A stretch of DNA of 64,000 nucleotides, from NCBI RefSeq assembly GCF_021134715.1, contig NC_060023.1, positions 1,426,001 to 1,490,000 of the forward strand. Direction: 5' to 3'. This stretch comes from Daphnia pulex (taxonomy: Eukaryota; Arthropoda; Branchiopoda; Diplostraca; Daphniidae). Shown one piece after another: positions 13,140 to 27,300 of the stretch. The position numbers and the translations under genes were made by a program. The first letter of the stretch is position 1. Each line of letters opens with the position of its first letter. The notes below the pieces were generated by a model. That model ran no database searches, was not told the origin of the DNA, and worked only from the letters and a program-made list of their open reading frames with translations.

Positions 13140-14705
13140 CATCAAGATCCTCTACACCTGGACTATTGCGCACAGGAGTTGCTTTTTTATTGTATGCAGT
13201 TGCATTGCAACCGAAATGAATAACAAATTGAACAAATATCCAGTCATTTGTCTCAGTCTCTCACAACATAGAATAAAATATGGCAAGGGTTGGATGGTGT
13301 GGTGCAATTTCCGTGTTGGTTGGGCTCTTTTCCTAGAACTCAACGACCTGCTGCTGTTTGACTCGGTAAAAGATTCACGGGCCAGCGATAATTGATTGCG
13401 TAAGAGAGGCTGCCATATCGTTGACTCAGCTGAGCGGAGTTGTGTGTCTGCTGACTTTTTTGTTGGATGGAGGCCCACTTTACGGCCTATAAATAGTGCA
13501 CGGCTCATTCAAAGGAATAGCAGTATCGGCAATTTTCACCTGGGAACCATAAAACAATTACCACTGCAGTTTCAACCGGACACGATTTTGTGCAAACAAA
13601 AGTGCCAAAAACATTGTGCTGTGTAATGGATGGTGTACAATGTACACGGGCCGTTTTATTTTTATTTGATTTTATGTTTTTAAGAGGGGGTTTATCGGGG
13701 ATGTTGGACCTCCCAGTTGGAATTCCTGACGAAGGGGATTTTTCTTTTGGGCGAGTGCCAACGAGTGCCAATAACTCGGACGGACGAATTAGGAATTACA
13801 TTCTCGGAAATCCCCAAACGACGCTGACAAATGCGAAGGCGGTGGCTTAAAGCAATTGACTATGTAGGGCATCGAATGGCCAATTAATCAAACGATAGAA
13901 ATTGAAGAATATATATCTTGCTACGCAATTGTAAAATTTTAAATTTTCGTGTTATCCTAACTTTTAAAACAATTTTTAATTTGGCGGGAAACGGGGAAAG
14001 CCGAAACTTTTTAACTGGCAACAGTGTTAAATTAATGGCGGCACGAAAATTATGTATGCACGAAAATAAATTACGAAAATGTCTTCGTCGTGTCTCGTGT
14101 GTCTTGGAATAGTTGAACTTCAACGTTTAGTGCTTATAGAAGGTAAATAACTTAAAAACTAAGAATGAAAGCAGTATATTAATGTATGGACTTTGTCCAC
14201 TTTGATCAAGTGGAGTCAGCTGTTCCAAACTTGTAAAATATTAGTTCCTAACTAAATGCATGGCATGCACATGGTATGCATTTGCCACATTTACTTTGTT
14301 TACAATGCAAGTTCATGTTTTTCCTGTTTCTTCTCTGTGCAGAGTTGAGTCCTGAGCCAGCCATCATCACCATGTTTCGCTTGCCATCATTCGACCAGTC
14401 ATCAGCAGCAGTGTCAGCTTCATTCGATTTGATCAGGTATATTCAATTATTCACATTGTGATACTCCTACTCATTTATCCTGTTCCATGATCAATGTGCT
14501 CCATCCATACTTGTCATCCCTTTGTTGATCACAAGTGGATGTCAACCTAGCTTTCTCATTTCTAACTTTTCGTTGCTTGTCATTTCCAACACTTTCAATT
14601 AAACGTTTATTCATTTTCTGATGTAGTTAACCAGCTGATGATCATCTCTTCTCTTCCCCTTCTTTCAATCCCTTCTGTCCTCGTGTACTCTGATGTGTGT
14701 GTCAG
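13140..14705. other. intergenic, no firm gene
   Basis: No firm exon. A frame at about 14342-14436 (ITMFRLPSFDQSSAAVSASF, then a GTATAT donor) looks protein-like and may belong with the candidate exons at 14706-14961, but the phases do not join. Confidence 0.4.
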
Positions 14706-14961
14706 TGTATTCACGAGGACGACGTCCTTCCTCCTACCCCGCCTGGTGGGTTCAACTTTTCGACGGATGGAGCACCTGGAAATGCCTGGCTGAACTTCCC
14801 AGGCTGCAAGGTAGGACACAATTAATCCTCCTATCGTCCCTTTGTTTTTCAAGCTGGTGTCTTTGATTTTCGTTGCCCAACGCGAATATCCGCAGGTGAT
14901 TGAGGTGATTGTAAAAAAACTGACTGTGAATTTTAAATGTTTAGTCAGTCCTGTTAGTTAG
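14706..14961 (+). CDS. possible two-exon 3' end of an unrecognised gene
   Basis: Exon 14706-14810 follows GTGTGTCAG and reads CIHEDDVLPPTPPGGFNF and STDGAPGNAWLNFPGCK, then a GTAGGA donor. Exon 14896-14961 follows ATATCCGCAG and reads VIEVIVKKLTVNFKCL to a TAG at 14959. Both junctions are phase 0. The Pro/Gly-rich composition is unlike the flanks. The acceptor tract is pyrimidine-poor and no start exon was found, so this may be chance. Confidence 0.3.
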
Positions 14962-17000
14962 CCCTTTTTTCTTTTTGAAAAATCTGCGCAATTTGTTTAA
15001 AGTGCGTGACTGAATTCGTGTCGTAAGAGAAGTCAAGGTAAAAGGTGTTCCACTCCACAAATGGACTATGAACTCTTTCACATTGAAATCAGCAATTCTA
15101 TTGTAAATAATCTTAAAATCCACGTATGGATTCACTTGGATTTTGAATGGTTTTAGTTGAATGGCTTCCATTAAACATTTGGGCTGAAAGTTTGGAGGTG
15201 GTCTGTTTCGTTGACTATACGACCGTTTTGTCTACTTGGCATTTGTTCTCGTCTGACAGTTTGGCTCATTTTCAAACGGGATTGAAAAATTGCACTTGCT
15301 TAACTTTAATGGGACTACCCCAACGTTGTCTCTTCGTTTTGTGATTTCATGGAAACATCGCTGACTGATGAAATCACGACCCTCCTCTTTTTTTCCCGTT
15401 GGTTTCCGTGCATCTTCTCAAACTTTTCCAAATTCGACCATTTGAATTCAGGAGAAATTGATCAGGATACGATACAGCCAAGATTTCGATTGGCTAATAA
15501 CAAATTGCCGGGGTCTGCTCAATGGCTTCCATTATTCTCCGGAAAGGCGCGCACTTGTGTGTCTAGTCATTTACCGCTACATTGGCCACCATGCTGTAAC
15601 GCAGCCGCAAACAACAGCAGTGTGTGTGTGTGTGTCGGCTATTAGCCCAGTCAGTTCCATCACACAACCTTGGGAATCCCGTTGTCCTCTTTTTTATTTT
15701 ATTCGACGGCAATAATTTTTGAGTATTATTTCTTTCCCGAAAATCCCGTTCGGTCCATCTGTCGGTCGTGTCTAGAATTATTGGTCTTGTTTTGTTGTTT
15801 TTTTGCCATTTTCTCAAGACGATCATATGGAGGGAAATTCGAAAAATTGTCCTGCAGAGACTCGCCATCTAGCGCTGGTTTAAACTTTGCGTTCAGAATT
15901 TTTTAAAAATCTCGACGAAACCAAAATTCCTAGTCCAGTCCGCTATACCCAAACTCCCGTTAGGTAATAGGGTTTTTTTTCACGCTTGCGGCACGCTAAT
16001 GTAGCCCCGAGCGCAATTTGGCCCATATGGACAAATCTTATACGACTAGAACGGGGGAAAAACAAATTTCTTCTTCTGTTTTTGATGTTGATGATGATGT
16101 TCTTGACGGTTTGAATGTTTCTTTAAAAAGAAAAGAACAGAGAAACGAATATAAAAAAAAAATGTTTTCGGCCCAAGACAGACGTACATGTACGCTGGCC
16201 CGGATTCCCGTAGAAATGTAGTGCCACCCGCTGACCGAGGCGCACCGCGGTCGTCTTTTTTTCCGCCTTCTCTTAATAGATATACATTTTTGTGCTTTTT
16301 TTGTGCAAGGGGAGAAGTAATAATGAAACGATCATTACAAATGTTCATAAGACAAATGGTAAGATCATCAAATTATTATTTGTCTTTTGTTGATTTCTTT
16401 TTTCACTCTGAAATGAATTTCAATAGCTTTGAGGATCAAACTTAATCAATCCAGTTAAAAACAAAAGGGGGGGGCTCTAAATTTTCAATGATGTACAACT
16501 TTGAGCACGTAAGATGGATCGAGTTTATTGTTATTCTGGTTAGTGTTAGTAATTTTTCATCACAGCAGTTCTCTCTCTCTCTCTGAATGTCGATAAACTT
16601 TTTTTCCACTTGATTGTGCGGAAATATATAATTAAATAATGGAAGATATAAATAAAAAGATCAATAAAAATGTGAGCGTAAAATTTAAAAAATTTAAAAA
16701 AATAATAATAATCAGGATATTCAATTCCTATTTGCACAAATTTAAATAGAAGCTCGTCACTGAGGTCTCCTTATTTTGTGTGTGTTTCTTTTTTTTTCAT
16801 TTGGATTCAATCAATTATACAAGTGGGTGGTGGAGAGGAATGGTCGGACCCAGCCCGACTGATCAATCAAACGAATAAATAATAGAGACTATGATATAAC
16901 AAATTACACGAGTTGCGTCGATCCGATCGAAAAATTGCCCCAGCGATTCTTTCCCTTTTTAGATTTTTTTCAAATTCTTAGTTTTTTCCTTTTTGATTTT
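14962..17000. other. intergenic with short simple repeats
   Basis: No exon supported. Holds a (TG)8 tract at about 15620-15635, a (TC) run near 16570-16583 and AT-rich sequence at 16620-16700. Several 60-100 codon frames here lack splice context. Confidence 0.5.
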
Positions 17001-17984
17001 TTACTGGGAATTTTGCTGCTCGATTTCGAGCTGGCGTTTCTTCCGGCCCTGGCAGATGTTGAACGGGAAAGGCGACGGCGTGCACAGTTGAATGTAAAAG
17101 GTCTTGGTGCTGATGGTGACGTAATAGGTCGACGTGCTGGTCGACGTCACCAGCGTCGTCGTGATGACGGTGATGAATTTCATTTTGTTTTTGATTTTCT
17201 TCTTCAAACCGAAAAAGCCGAACCGACTCTCCTGGACGTCGTCATCTCTCGACTCTCCTCCCACCTCCTCCTTGGACGAATGGATCACCGATCCCGACCG
17301 GACCGAAATCCTCCGGTCCCGCGCTCCGTTTTGTATCACCTCGTCACTACTACTCCGCCCTTGGGCCACCATCGCTTCCGGCACGGAAGTCGTTTCGATG
17401 CTGACAAGATTTCGACCCCGTCAATTTTTTAATGAAATGGAATATTTGAATTTGGCGGGGTCTTACCTTAAAGTTTTGCTGGGCGAAAGGGCCTCGTCGA
17501 TCGAGTCCATGTCGTCGTCGAAGCTCAGGACGATGGGGTCATCGACCCACATGCCCCGGCGTAGTCGACAGGCACCCGTGACGTTGACCAGTTTAGCGCA
17601 GAGTCCCACCGTCGACGACGTGATCAGGGCCGTGATGGTCGACGTTTGCGTCACGGTCGAAAAGCTCACGAACGGCCGCTTCTTCTTCATGAAGACGTGG
17701 AGCGGAAATTTGTTAAAGAATCGCTCCTCCTGGTCCGTCCCGTTGATGACGGTCGACTCGATTCCGTCCAGTTCCAGGGATCCGCCATCTTCGTAGTCCT
17801 TTTCGTCGTCGGGTTTACCTACCCGACGTTCCAGGCCCATCCGGCTGCTGTTGCTGCTGGGCGGAAGAGGACTGGTCGTGGTGGTGGTGGTCGTGGTGGA
17901 CTTTGACGCTCTGGGTCTACCCCAGGCGCAGAGAGACGGCCCGATGCACATGGACACGATGATGAAGAAAACAGTCGATTTCAT
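17001..17984 (-). CDS. secreted Thr-rich protein with furin-like site (cluster member 3), 2 exons, 305 aa
   Basis: Exons are 17984-17467 and 17400-17001, joined in phase 2. The ATG at 17984 opens a signal peptide (STVFFIIVSMCIGPSLCA). Then come a Thr run with Ser/Pro, an acidic stretch, a basic KKKRP segment, Thr strands, Cys129, NVT, Cys139, the basic site RLRR (140-143) and an acidic segment. Exon 2 is polar, then ends in Thr/Tyr strands (TSTSTYYVTISTKTFYIQ) and CTPSPFPFNICQG. Compared with the 3046-5066 gene the first introns are missing, so signal peptide and Cys module share one exon. The end of exon 1 is nearly identical in protein sequence to the end of exon 4 of the 11484-12996 gene, which points to recent duplication or gene conversion. 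Function unknown. Confidence 0.75.
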
Positions 17985-18298
17985 TTTATTTTAAAAAATT
18001 CAATTTGAATTCGATCAAATTTCAAATGAAATTTCGGAATTTTCACTTTGGATGAGTTTGCACTGAGTAATTAACTGGGTAATAACTGGGCACTAGTCGT
18101 AAGTGATGTCGTGTGGAACGGTTGGCTGGCAAGTCCGTCAAAGATTCAGGCGGCATTTCATCATAGCGTCGATTTAGCAAATTGCACTCAACTTTGATTC
18201 GAATTTGTCTTCAATAGAAACAGAATCGGCTTTCGACTGACTGCTCAACTTGACGCTGACTTAGCGAATGACCAGGCTGATTCCATCCGAGCCGGGCA

Positions 18299-18306
18299 TT
18301 TATATA
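18299..18306 (-). promoter_or_regulatory. TATA box TATATAAA for the 17001-17984 gene
   Basis: The minus strand reads CAGTATATAAATGCCC, about 315 b upstream of the ATG at 17984; transcription would begin near 18270. Confidence 0.5.
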
Positions 18307-21300
18307 CTGTACTAATAGACAAAACAACAAGGTATACATGTATTTGTGCAGTGTCTATGCCAGTAGAGAGGGCAAAAAAAGACACGGAGAAAGGACGTGG
18401 TATACCCAGCGAAACGGGGCGTCTCTTTTTCGTTTCCATCCGCAACCGCTGCTGCTGGCATCCAAACCTTTTGTCCGATCCGTTTTCTTCTTCTTCTTTT
18501 CAACAGCTCCGGCTGGTGCTGGTGGTGGCTTATTCTTCGGGGAGGAGAGGATAGAAAGAGGCGGAGACTAGACGTAGAACATAGGAAAATTGTAATTTTT
18601 ATTTTTCTTACGGATTGCGTTTGGGTCTCGACGAGTGTTGCAAAACGTTTCCTAGAGTCCGTATTATACAAGATGAAACACGCACCACCCCATCCCACTC
18701 GTTTTAATATTTTTGATTCAGCCGGAATGACTGTCAAATGAGGAATGTTACACACGACAATTTCTTTGACCTGTTTAAGCTGAAAAACAAAAATGAAGCG
18801 CGTAGATCGGCGGCAGCTGTCACCCGCGCCAGTATATTTGAAATCTAGCGGAAAGTTTTGAGTCATTTTCAATATTGCGTCTTGTGTCCACTGTAGAAAT
18901 TTTTACGTTTCGTACCCGACGGAATTTTGTCCGTGAAATTCAACAGAAAGGAAAAATGACAAATGACGGAGTTAAAAAACAAAACAAATTTGTAATTAAT
19001 TAATTGGTTATGAATTTTGATTGTGAATTTTGTTTTTCCCAACCGGTCTTGTAACTGGGAGGGACGGGGCTATATTTAGCCGTTCTATTTCGATATTCCT
19101 TATTCAACTTTTTCTGGGCGTGGAGGCGGCAAAAATAATAATTTGAATTTTTAAATATTCAGCTGTCAAACATTAAATCAAATCCGTTGACTCAATACCC
19201 CCCTCTCCAAACTAATCAATTTTGGCGAACCCATTTGGGTTCTTCGATCGATTAAACCGTTCTCAGTGGCTCTTCATCATTTTTCTCCTGGATCCCCATC
19301 CATCCCATAGCCGATGGGTCTACTTCCAAATGAATGGCTTTTTATTTTGTGTGTCAAACGCCCTATAATGTTATCCCGCTGTCGTAGAGTATTTTTAAAA
19401 AAAGATAAAAAATGACGTCATTTTTAATCGCCCCTTTTTGGTTGGGTAGGGAAGGTTTTTTCTTTCGGGAATGAACCGTTAATGGCGTCACTGTCGTCGT
19501 CGTCTTCTTCCTGTCCCGCTAATAATCGGGTATTCAAATTGTTGGCTTCGCCTATAATATACATCCATCGGCGGCGTGTGGGCTGCCGCCGCCGCCATTT
19601 ACGACTCAAACGGACGATGACAACGTGCTATATACCGAGTCTATGAAATGATGATTCACGCGACACGGGTTCAATCATTATTTCACATAGCGCCAACAGC
19701 TAGTACTTACAATCTCAGGGGCCCATCGTTTTGTTCAATTTTCAAATTTTATTTGATTTTTGTCGTGTCGACTTCTTCACTTGTTTTTGGTTTTTTAAGT
19801 GGAGGAGTGTAGGGAAATGGCCATCAAAAAATTTCCTGGTCCTTAATAAACTCATGAGACTGACTCAATCAATTCTGGTTGAAATTTGGGTGAAATTTGA
19901 AAATTTCCAAAAGTTAATTATTATTCCAATTTTTATGCGAAATCAGGAAGACAGTCGAAAGCTTTTACCGCAATTTGTTCATTGAATGTAATCGCTCGTG
20001 TTTTGTTTTCTCTGCCGGATGGAAACATTTCTGAGATGCTGAGGTACGGCGACGAGTTTGACGTTTTTTTGTTGATTTCCATTATTCAAATGATGGAAAA
20101 GAGTTTTGTGTGTTCAAACAATTGCCGTCAGTCATGTTATTTTTTGGTTATTTCTGATTTTTATTCCTCCGGCTACCGACATCCATTCGTGCATCGATCC
20201 ATTATCCTTTGACGTCATCCAACCCGCTGACGTTCAGATTCACCCGGACAAAATCGAAACAAAAGGCCGTAATTCATCACAAGTTGGAAAAGAGCTGCTG
20301 CTCTTTCCAACAATTTGTTATGGTTGCGATACATACGATTATGCAAATTCATCAATAGCTGATGAATGTTACGTGTCGCATCTTTTTCCGAAATGCCAAT
20401 AACAATTAAGGGATTACATATAAGTTTAACGGGATAAACTACTTACAAATCGTTCAGTTTTTTTAGACGTAAGAAATGAAATGGGCGAGTTCTTTTTGAT
20501 TCATTTTGGGTCGAGGGGGCCCTACAAGGACTGATCTTCTTTTGTTTTATGCGCAAGAGATTTGCATCTATGCAAATTTCCGTCCAAGGGACTCCACCCC
20601 GCCTCAAAATTATTTGCCGAATGTAATCGACTGAATTTTCATTTTTGTGATGAATTGGAGTCTCGAACTGAATTAGATTTGATGCCATTTCTTTTGAAAT
20701 TTTGCTCCAACAAATAACTGGCCGGCCAATCACACGACAGGTGGTTGGAATTTCGCCACGGAAGATAAAACATCTACCATTAAAGAGTGCGGCTATAGGT
20801 ATACGATGATTGGTTTGCGGTGGACGTTTATTATATTGCAAATTTCTGAAATGTTCTCGAACTAGATGGAGACGTCGATTGGTTGCGTCACCGTTGCTGG
20901 TGTAACAATCATCACGTTGTTGTTGGGTAATCTGGCCCGGAGTTGATCGCGTCGTGTGAGTTTCGTTTTGTCGGCGCGGTCGAAACAATCCGCACCAGCA
21001 TTTCCGCTATTTCTTTTTCACGAAAGAAAAATAATAAAAGACAATGGCATAACTTTGGAATCATTTTCATATTTTTTTTTCGGTTTGAAACAGATGACGG
21101 ACGTTGGCTACTAGGGCCGGGGCCAACATTTTTTTTCTCGGCTAAAAATGTGGGGCCCGTTCGTCGTTAATAGACAGAACCAACTACTCAACGTCGTAAT
21201 CGTGAGAATAAGAAAAATGGGTAAAAAATTGTGCATGTTATTAGACAAGTTGTTCTTTTTTTGAATTTTCTTTTTATTTTTACCGCCGGACAATCAATTC

Positions 21301-24300
21301 ACTTGCAAGAAGTCGGTCGCGCAACTGTCACACATCCGACTAGGACTCCCGTCCCGTTTTATTTTTTATTTTTCAATGCAAATATAAACTCGGAAATGTG
21401 CGTCAATTGGTCGACGCGGGAAATTTGAAAATTCAATTGTGTTTGGATTAGTGAACAATTTCCGTGGTGTTTTGGACAGTCGACGGTCCATTTGATGTGT
21501 CGGCGTGTTGTTCAAACCTCTGGGGTTCGTGAGTGGACCGTTTTTTTGTTACAACATGCCGGCCCAGCTTCTATACATACGTGGCCGATTATTTTACAGC
21601 TGGAAAAGAAAGAAAAAGGAAAAACCCCGGAGCTATGAATATTACATTTATCGACACCAACCAAAGCAACAAATTTATTTTTATTCTTGTTGTTGGTGTA
21701 TGCATAATTGAAATCTATTTAGTCAGACCGAACCTGTTGAAATTATTTTCGTTTTTCTCTTTTTTTTCTGTACCTGCGAGCTTCAATTTGGATTGAAATT
21801 CGGTAACATGTAATTATGACTCATTTTTCTGTGAATTTTACAAGAAAATAATTTGAGGTTTTTCTGTCGAAGCTAATTTGCCTATCGATTGTATGGCGGT
21901 GGTGTGGGTTATTTATTAAGATTTTTTCTCGATCGCTTTACTGCCGGTAAATAGGTACTTGTTACGTAGTCACTGAAAATTCTTATTCACGTGTAATCAC
22001 CGGCTGTTAAAATTTTATTTTATTTTTTCGCGAGTGAAATTCCCAATGATGCCCAACTACAAAAAAAAAATAAGTTGGCACAGACACCATTTAAACGAAC
22101 TGAGAAAATAAATAGGAGGATCTTGAATTGCTGTCGGGTGGGCGCGGTGCGAAAGAAAAAAGGGATTTTTTTTTTAGATTGCCCAGTCACGCTAATGAAC
22201 GCATTTATACGCGGGTACACGTCTAACATGTACATTCACGACGAGACAGATGCGTTCGGCGTTGGGGCTGGTGGTGTCGGGCAACGTGTGAAGCTGTGCC
22301 CGCCATGAATTACTGCCGGAATCGCCAAAAATAAAAATTCCGACATTCCACAGAGGGACTGTGCGACGACACTGTTCCACTGGGTATAGACTGTAGAATA
22401 TTTGTCTGTTAAGAACCTACACCGGAGCTAGCCGAGCTCTTAATCGGAGTAGAGACCACAGTGCTGCTGTGAGCGGTGGCTCCCGAAAGATTAATTGCCG
22501 CCCATCTCTCAACGAAATTATCAAAAGAATCGCTGGGACAAGATCTAAAAATCGTCTACCGAATCTCCCCTCGGAGAACATTCCTACGAAATGAAACTGG
22601 CCACATTTCTTGTTTGTTTTTTGTTTTTTTTTTTTTGGCGGGGAATTTCAAAAGTTTGAATTAAAAAAAAAATAACTTTTGACTGGATCTTATATAAAAC
22701 GTTAGGCTCTGTTGGTTATTGTGTTCTTTTGGTTATTGAGGAAAGAAATTGTTGATTTTTAATGACGTCTCGTTATCTTATGACGAGGCGGGGAGAGTGA
22801 AAATTAACATTTCTATTTTATTTTGGCCTGAAGATGTTTCTTGGTAAATTAATTTTTGAAACCTGTGCAAAAATGATGGGTGAAATTTTTTAAAAACAAA
22901 AAGATAAAAGAGCTCGACTAATGTGTAGTACGTTTTGATGGATTGGAAAAACCCTTTTTGTGTGTCCGATATGATAGTATACCAGAAATAGAATTCAGTA
23001 GTCGAGATGACTAATCGATTTGAGAGGTTGCGGGAGCGTGACCGGGACACTCTGTATGTTTTAAATAGGTATGCCGGCCCCCTTTTTTCTTCTTCTTTTA
23101 GCTACACATGTCCTGGTTGTCTTTTAGGTTTGTCTGAATTTAACCCACATCTTTGTGTGCACCTTTTTCTTTATTTTTCTTTTTCACCGGCTTCTTGTGA
23201 ACGGTAATGGGCCCCCGAGGCGTTTCCATAGAGACGACCCGCTAGAATGCAGGGCTCTTGTCTGTGTGTTGAAAGCTGAATGGTTTCCATCTCAATGCAC
23301 GTCATCAACTGGAAGATACACACACACGAGGATTAGAAGCCAATTTGTTTCTTTCTTTAGAAATTTTTTACCCGCCACTTTTGCAAATTTTTTTTTTTCC
23401 TGAAATGACAGTCAAATGACTACTCGTTCAATGCGGTTAAGGCTTGGAATAGTTGATGTATTTACAGTCGCAATAGCTATTACGAGAAATCACACCGTCT
23501 TTCAACTCTTGGGTTTATCCGTTGACTATACAGAAATAGATTTCCGGCATTTCTTATTTGATCATTCCGGTAGATGTTGGACAACATTACCCAGACGGTT
23601 GTTTGAGTGCTCGGCAATATCTATTTCAAGCGCTGCCAATCAGCGATCGAACCGGTTTCCCACTCAAAATTTCAAAAAAGCTTATGACTAGCACTCGCAC
23701 CTGTTTATTGCATTTCACCACGTTCATAGAATTCTAGCAACCCAAAGGTTCGCCATTATCCGATGTTCCAATGTTCCGAAATAGCTTTTCGACCCGAGTC
23801 ACCTGTTTGAAATCAAAAGAAATGCGGCTTTGAGATAACAATCGGGATCACCGAGTCCGAATTATACATTGGCGGGAATTACGCAACGCCGCCGCCGCAA
23901 AGGGGCAAACAGTTGGCACTTCAGTACCACTTTGGTCGCTCGCCGTCGTTACTCGTTAGCTTATATAACGGCCAACTACCGACTCCTCCATCCACTTGTG
24001 TCTAAAAAGGTTGTAGCCCTTTGGTGTGTTACCATACAATTTGATCACGAAGACTTTGACGCTTGTCGGACGTCATAATTAATCGCTCGCTCCATATACA
24101 TACGTCCGTACGCTGCCAGAGTGAAGAAATTGGTTGGCGTTGCCGCAATGATGACATATCCACAGAGAAACAGGAATGTCTACCCAAATAGGTTTGCCTA
24201 AATATATACTAGGCTACTACGAGTTTATTCATTTGTAGATATAATTGAGCTCGTTAAAAATCATGACCGTAGTAGAGTCTAACGAATCGTGGACGGATCT

Positions 24301-27300
24301 TTACGGGCTGGCAACAATTCATCTCTAACCTATAAACTTTTTTTTACCAAGCAAACCCAAAAAATGTTCTTTATTAGACAGTTGCCTAGTTACATTGTTA
24401 AGATGAGCTCTCCCGCAGTGCGTGAAGAATAATATAACCAGGGCATCTAGTAGACCAAAGTCATTGTGTCGTAGATTACACACACTCGGGTGAAATTCAA
24501 TCTAACGGGGTCTATTTAATATCTTTTGAGATTATTTAAATTTTTCACTGCTGCCGTTGCTGTCAGGTATTGCACGTTAACGATCGTATCTGTTCTAATT
24601 TTCATTTTTGTGTGGAAAACTTGGAATGTTTGAATGCGGAATTTTATATCATGTAGGCTGGTCTGTCGGATGATTTATTGTTATAGAGTTGGGACACATT
24701 TGCCGGAATAACAAGGGGGGAAGAAGATACAAATTTGCAACGGTGTTGGGTTTGATGTTGTCTGGTGGGGGGAAATGATAAGAACGTGACTCTCGTTTCA
24801 CGATTCGTTTCATCCGCCATAATGACGTGGGTTCTATAGCAGACGAATTGTGTTGTGTGTATTCTCCGGCTGTTGTTTCATCCGCTCAGCCCATCAAATC
24901 CGTTCTCTGGATCGTGAAAGAGCAAAAGAAACAAGACTAGTTATTTTATTATTGATCGCCATTGGAACTATAAGTGGAATGAACTTTAATCTTTCGACAG
25001 TCGGAATAACTTTGAACTTCAACTGATTTACATTGGCCAACAGTCCGTCGATTTCTATTGAAACTCTTTCAGTGTTGTTGTGATATTTGATGTGTTTAGA
25101 TGGCTCTTGGGCTTGTTCTTGTTTGCACCTGTGCTGACGTAACAACCGTTTGAGAATTTAAATGAATGGACTGTAAAGATGGCTCAACTCGATAATGCCG
25201 CAGTGTGATGATTTCCATAGGAGAAAACCCCTAAATTTTTCCATTTTAAAATGCATCAAATAACTCACAACACGCCGCTAATCGACATGTTGAGCTAGAA
25301 ACGTGTTTTTTCATTATTGTTCTACTTCAAAATGAATAGTTTGAAGCTAAATCCGGTTGGAAACAGCAGAAGTGAACTCTTTTTTCTTCTTGGAAGTCAT
25401 AAAAACACGCCAGAATATATATCAGGTGATGATTAGCTTCCATCTAAGACTTGAACGAATTGCCCCGTAATCACACGACGTGATAAGGCGTCAAGTTGGC
25501 AACGAGCCCTTGTTTGATTGCGCAACCGCATACAGTATACTCACGACTGACTGACACGCACCGATCTTAATCATCGTCATCATCCCCCCAGTGGCCATCA
25601 CAGCACGTACCGGCGTACCCCCATCATTTGATTGAATTTTCTTTCTCACGATCAAAATAGAGAGAAAATGGCGACACGTGTGTGACATATTTAAAAATGT
25701 TGGAATTTCAGTCGCAATTGTTTTTGGGTTGGAAAAAGAATTTGCTGACGAATGCAATGGCTGCCAGATGGTTTTGCACGAACCCAGCTTTAAGACAAAT
25801 ACAAGAGAATATATAGACGCCGGGTCTCCTAGGTTACACACAACGCTGAGAGCTAGTCTGCCCGTCGAACGGGCGGTTCCGCCCATATAATGAGCCCATC
25901 GAGTCCCCCCGTCGGAGGTGGTCCAATACAGTCTGACACGACGTTTTCAAACCACAGCAGATGGGCTGGTTGGTTTTTTTTGGGTTTTCAGTTGTTCTTA
26001 GCTTCGTTTTCTTCCTCCGCTTACTTAACCGTTTTTCTTAGTAGAACAAGTTCAACGATTCATAAAACGTCGAATTCCATTCTCGCCAAAAATAGAAGTT
26101 CGTGAAAAATGATTTTATCTGGTCAATCATTTTTGACGAAAGATTTTTTGAATCGATACATTTTGTTCAGAGTTTTGTATTTTAGTATTCAGAGAATGTC
26201 CAAATTGATTCGTTCCGCCTTTTTGTATTTTGGGGAGATGATATCCTCGTGCTATTCGGGGCTAGACGGATAAGAGAAGTTGGCGGTAAATTTGAATTTC
26301 GATCCGGCTGATGAGTGCCGGACGGAGCGGAAAATTGTCCATAGCGGAATTTTTCTCTTTTTTAGATTTCATCCGCTTTTTGCCAAATCAGCCATCAAAA
26401 CAGATGACGTAAAATTGGGGTGTACTACTACACATTTGAAATCAGTTAAAACAGAATCGGACGCGATGAAATGTGTTGGGACATTTCCGCCAGTTCCGGC
26501 CGTTGCCCCGATGAAGGCGGTGAAATAATGTTTAACTCCCGACAACGACTCCATATAATAACCGCACGCCATAATCTACTATACGTCTCTTAATACTATA
26601 CGCATTCTTTTTTGTGGGGGGGTTGTATAATCATCAAATGATGTAGCAGTCGACCGTTATTTTTATTTGATAGACAGGTGACGTCACCCATCCGCACAAA
26701 GTTGGAAATGCCAAAATAAAGAATGTCGGAACTATTTCACTAAAAAAATGTGGACTAGTAGTCCAGTGGCAACTTTCTTTTTTAAGCCTAAATAACCAAA
26801 ATTTGTTTCGGGAGTCGACGCCCGTTTGGGTATAAATATTTTTGCGGTCAACAAATAGTTTCGGCTGTTCGGCTTGTCAGTCTGGAGTTGAGAAGAAGAA
26901 GAACATAAAAAAAAAATACCAAGAAATTACACGATTTTCCACGTAACAAAAAGAGCTTGGCAATGTGGAAACATCTGGATGACGTTGTTATATCCCGCCG
27001 ACGCATATTAGTTTGATCGTTATTCCTCTGCTGCTCAGCTCTTTTGTCTTTTCCAGCAGTTTGAACGAAGAGCGATGGATGTTTTGCCCAACAGACTTTG
27101 CAACAGTCACAGCAACAGCTGCCGTGAACCTCTATAATAATCATCAAACTGTAAAAAACAAAAATGCCCATACAAAACGGGCCCGAGAAAAATAAGCCAG
27201 CTGAAATTTTTTGGGGTTTTTTTGGGCGGATGGAACTTTTTTGACATCATCTGTTTTTTAAAATTTTTAAAATTTTTTAAAAATCCCGCGGGAAATAACG

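Noticed and set aside
16935..17796. Long plus-strand frames of 165 and 220 codons
   Set aside because: They lie antisense to the exons of the secreted gene at 17001-17984, whose signal peptide, motifs and splice phases are far better supported.
18312..18872. 186-codon minus-strand frame upstream of the 17001-17984 gene
   Set aside because: It crosses the TATA box region, has no signal or domain, and its composition is like the flanks.
20443..20988. 181-codon open frame on the minus strand
   Set aside because: It opens at a TTG, is rich in Arg, Lys and Thr without a domain or signal peptide, and shows no splice sites or promoter. Probably a chance ORF in a long non-coding stretch.
25491..25886. 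131-codon minus-strand frame
   Set aside because: Mostly mirrored by a plus-strand frame of equal quality; no domain, promoter or splice structure.
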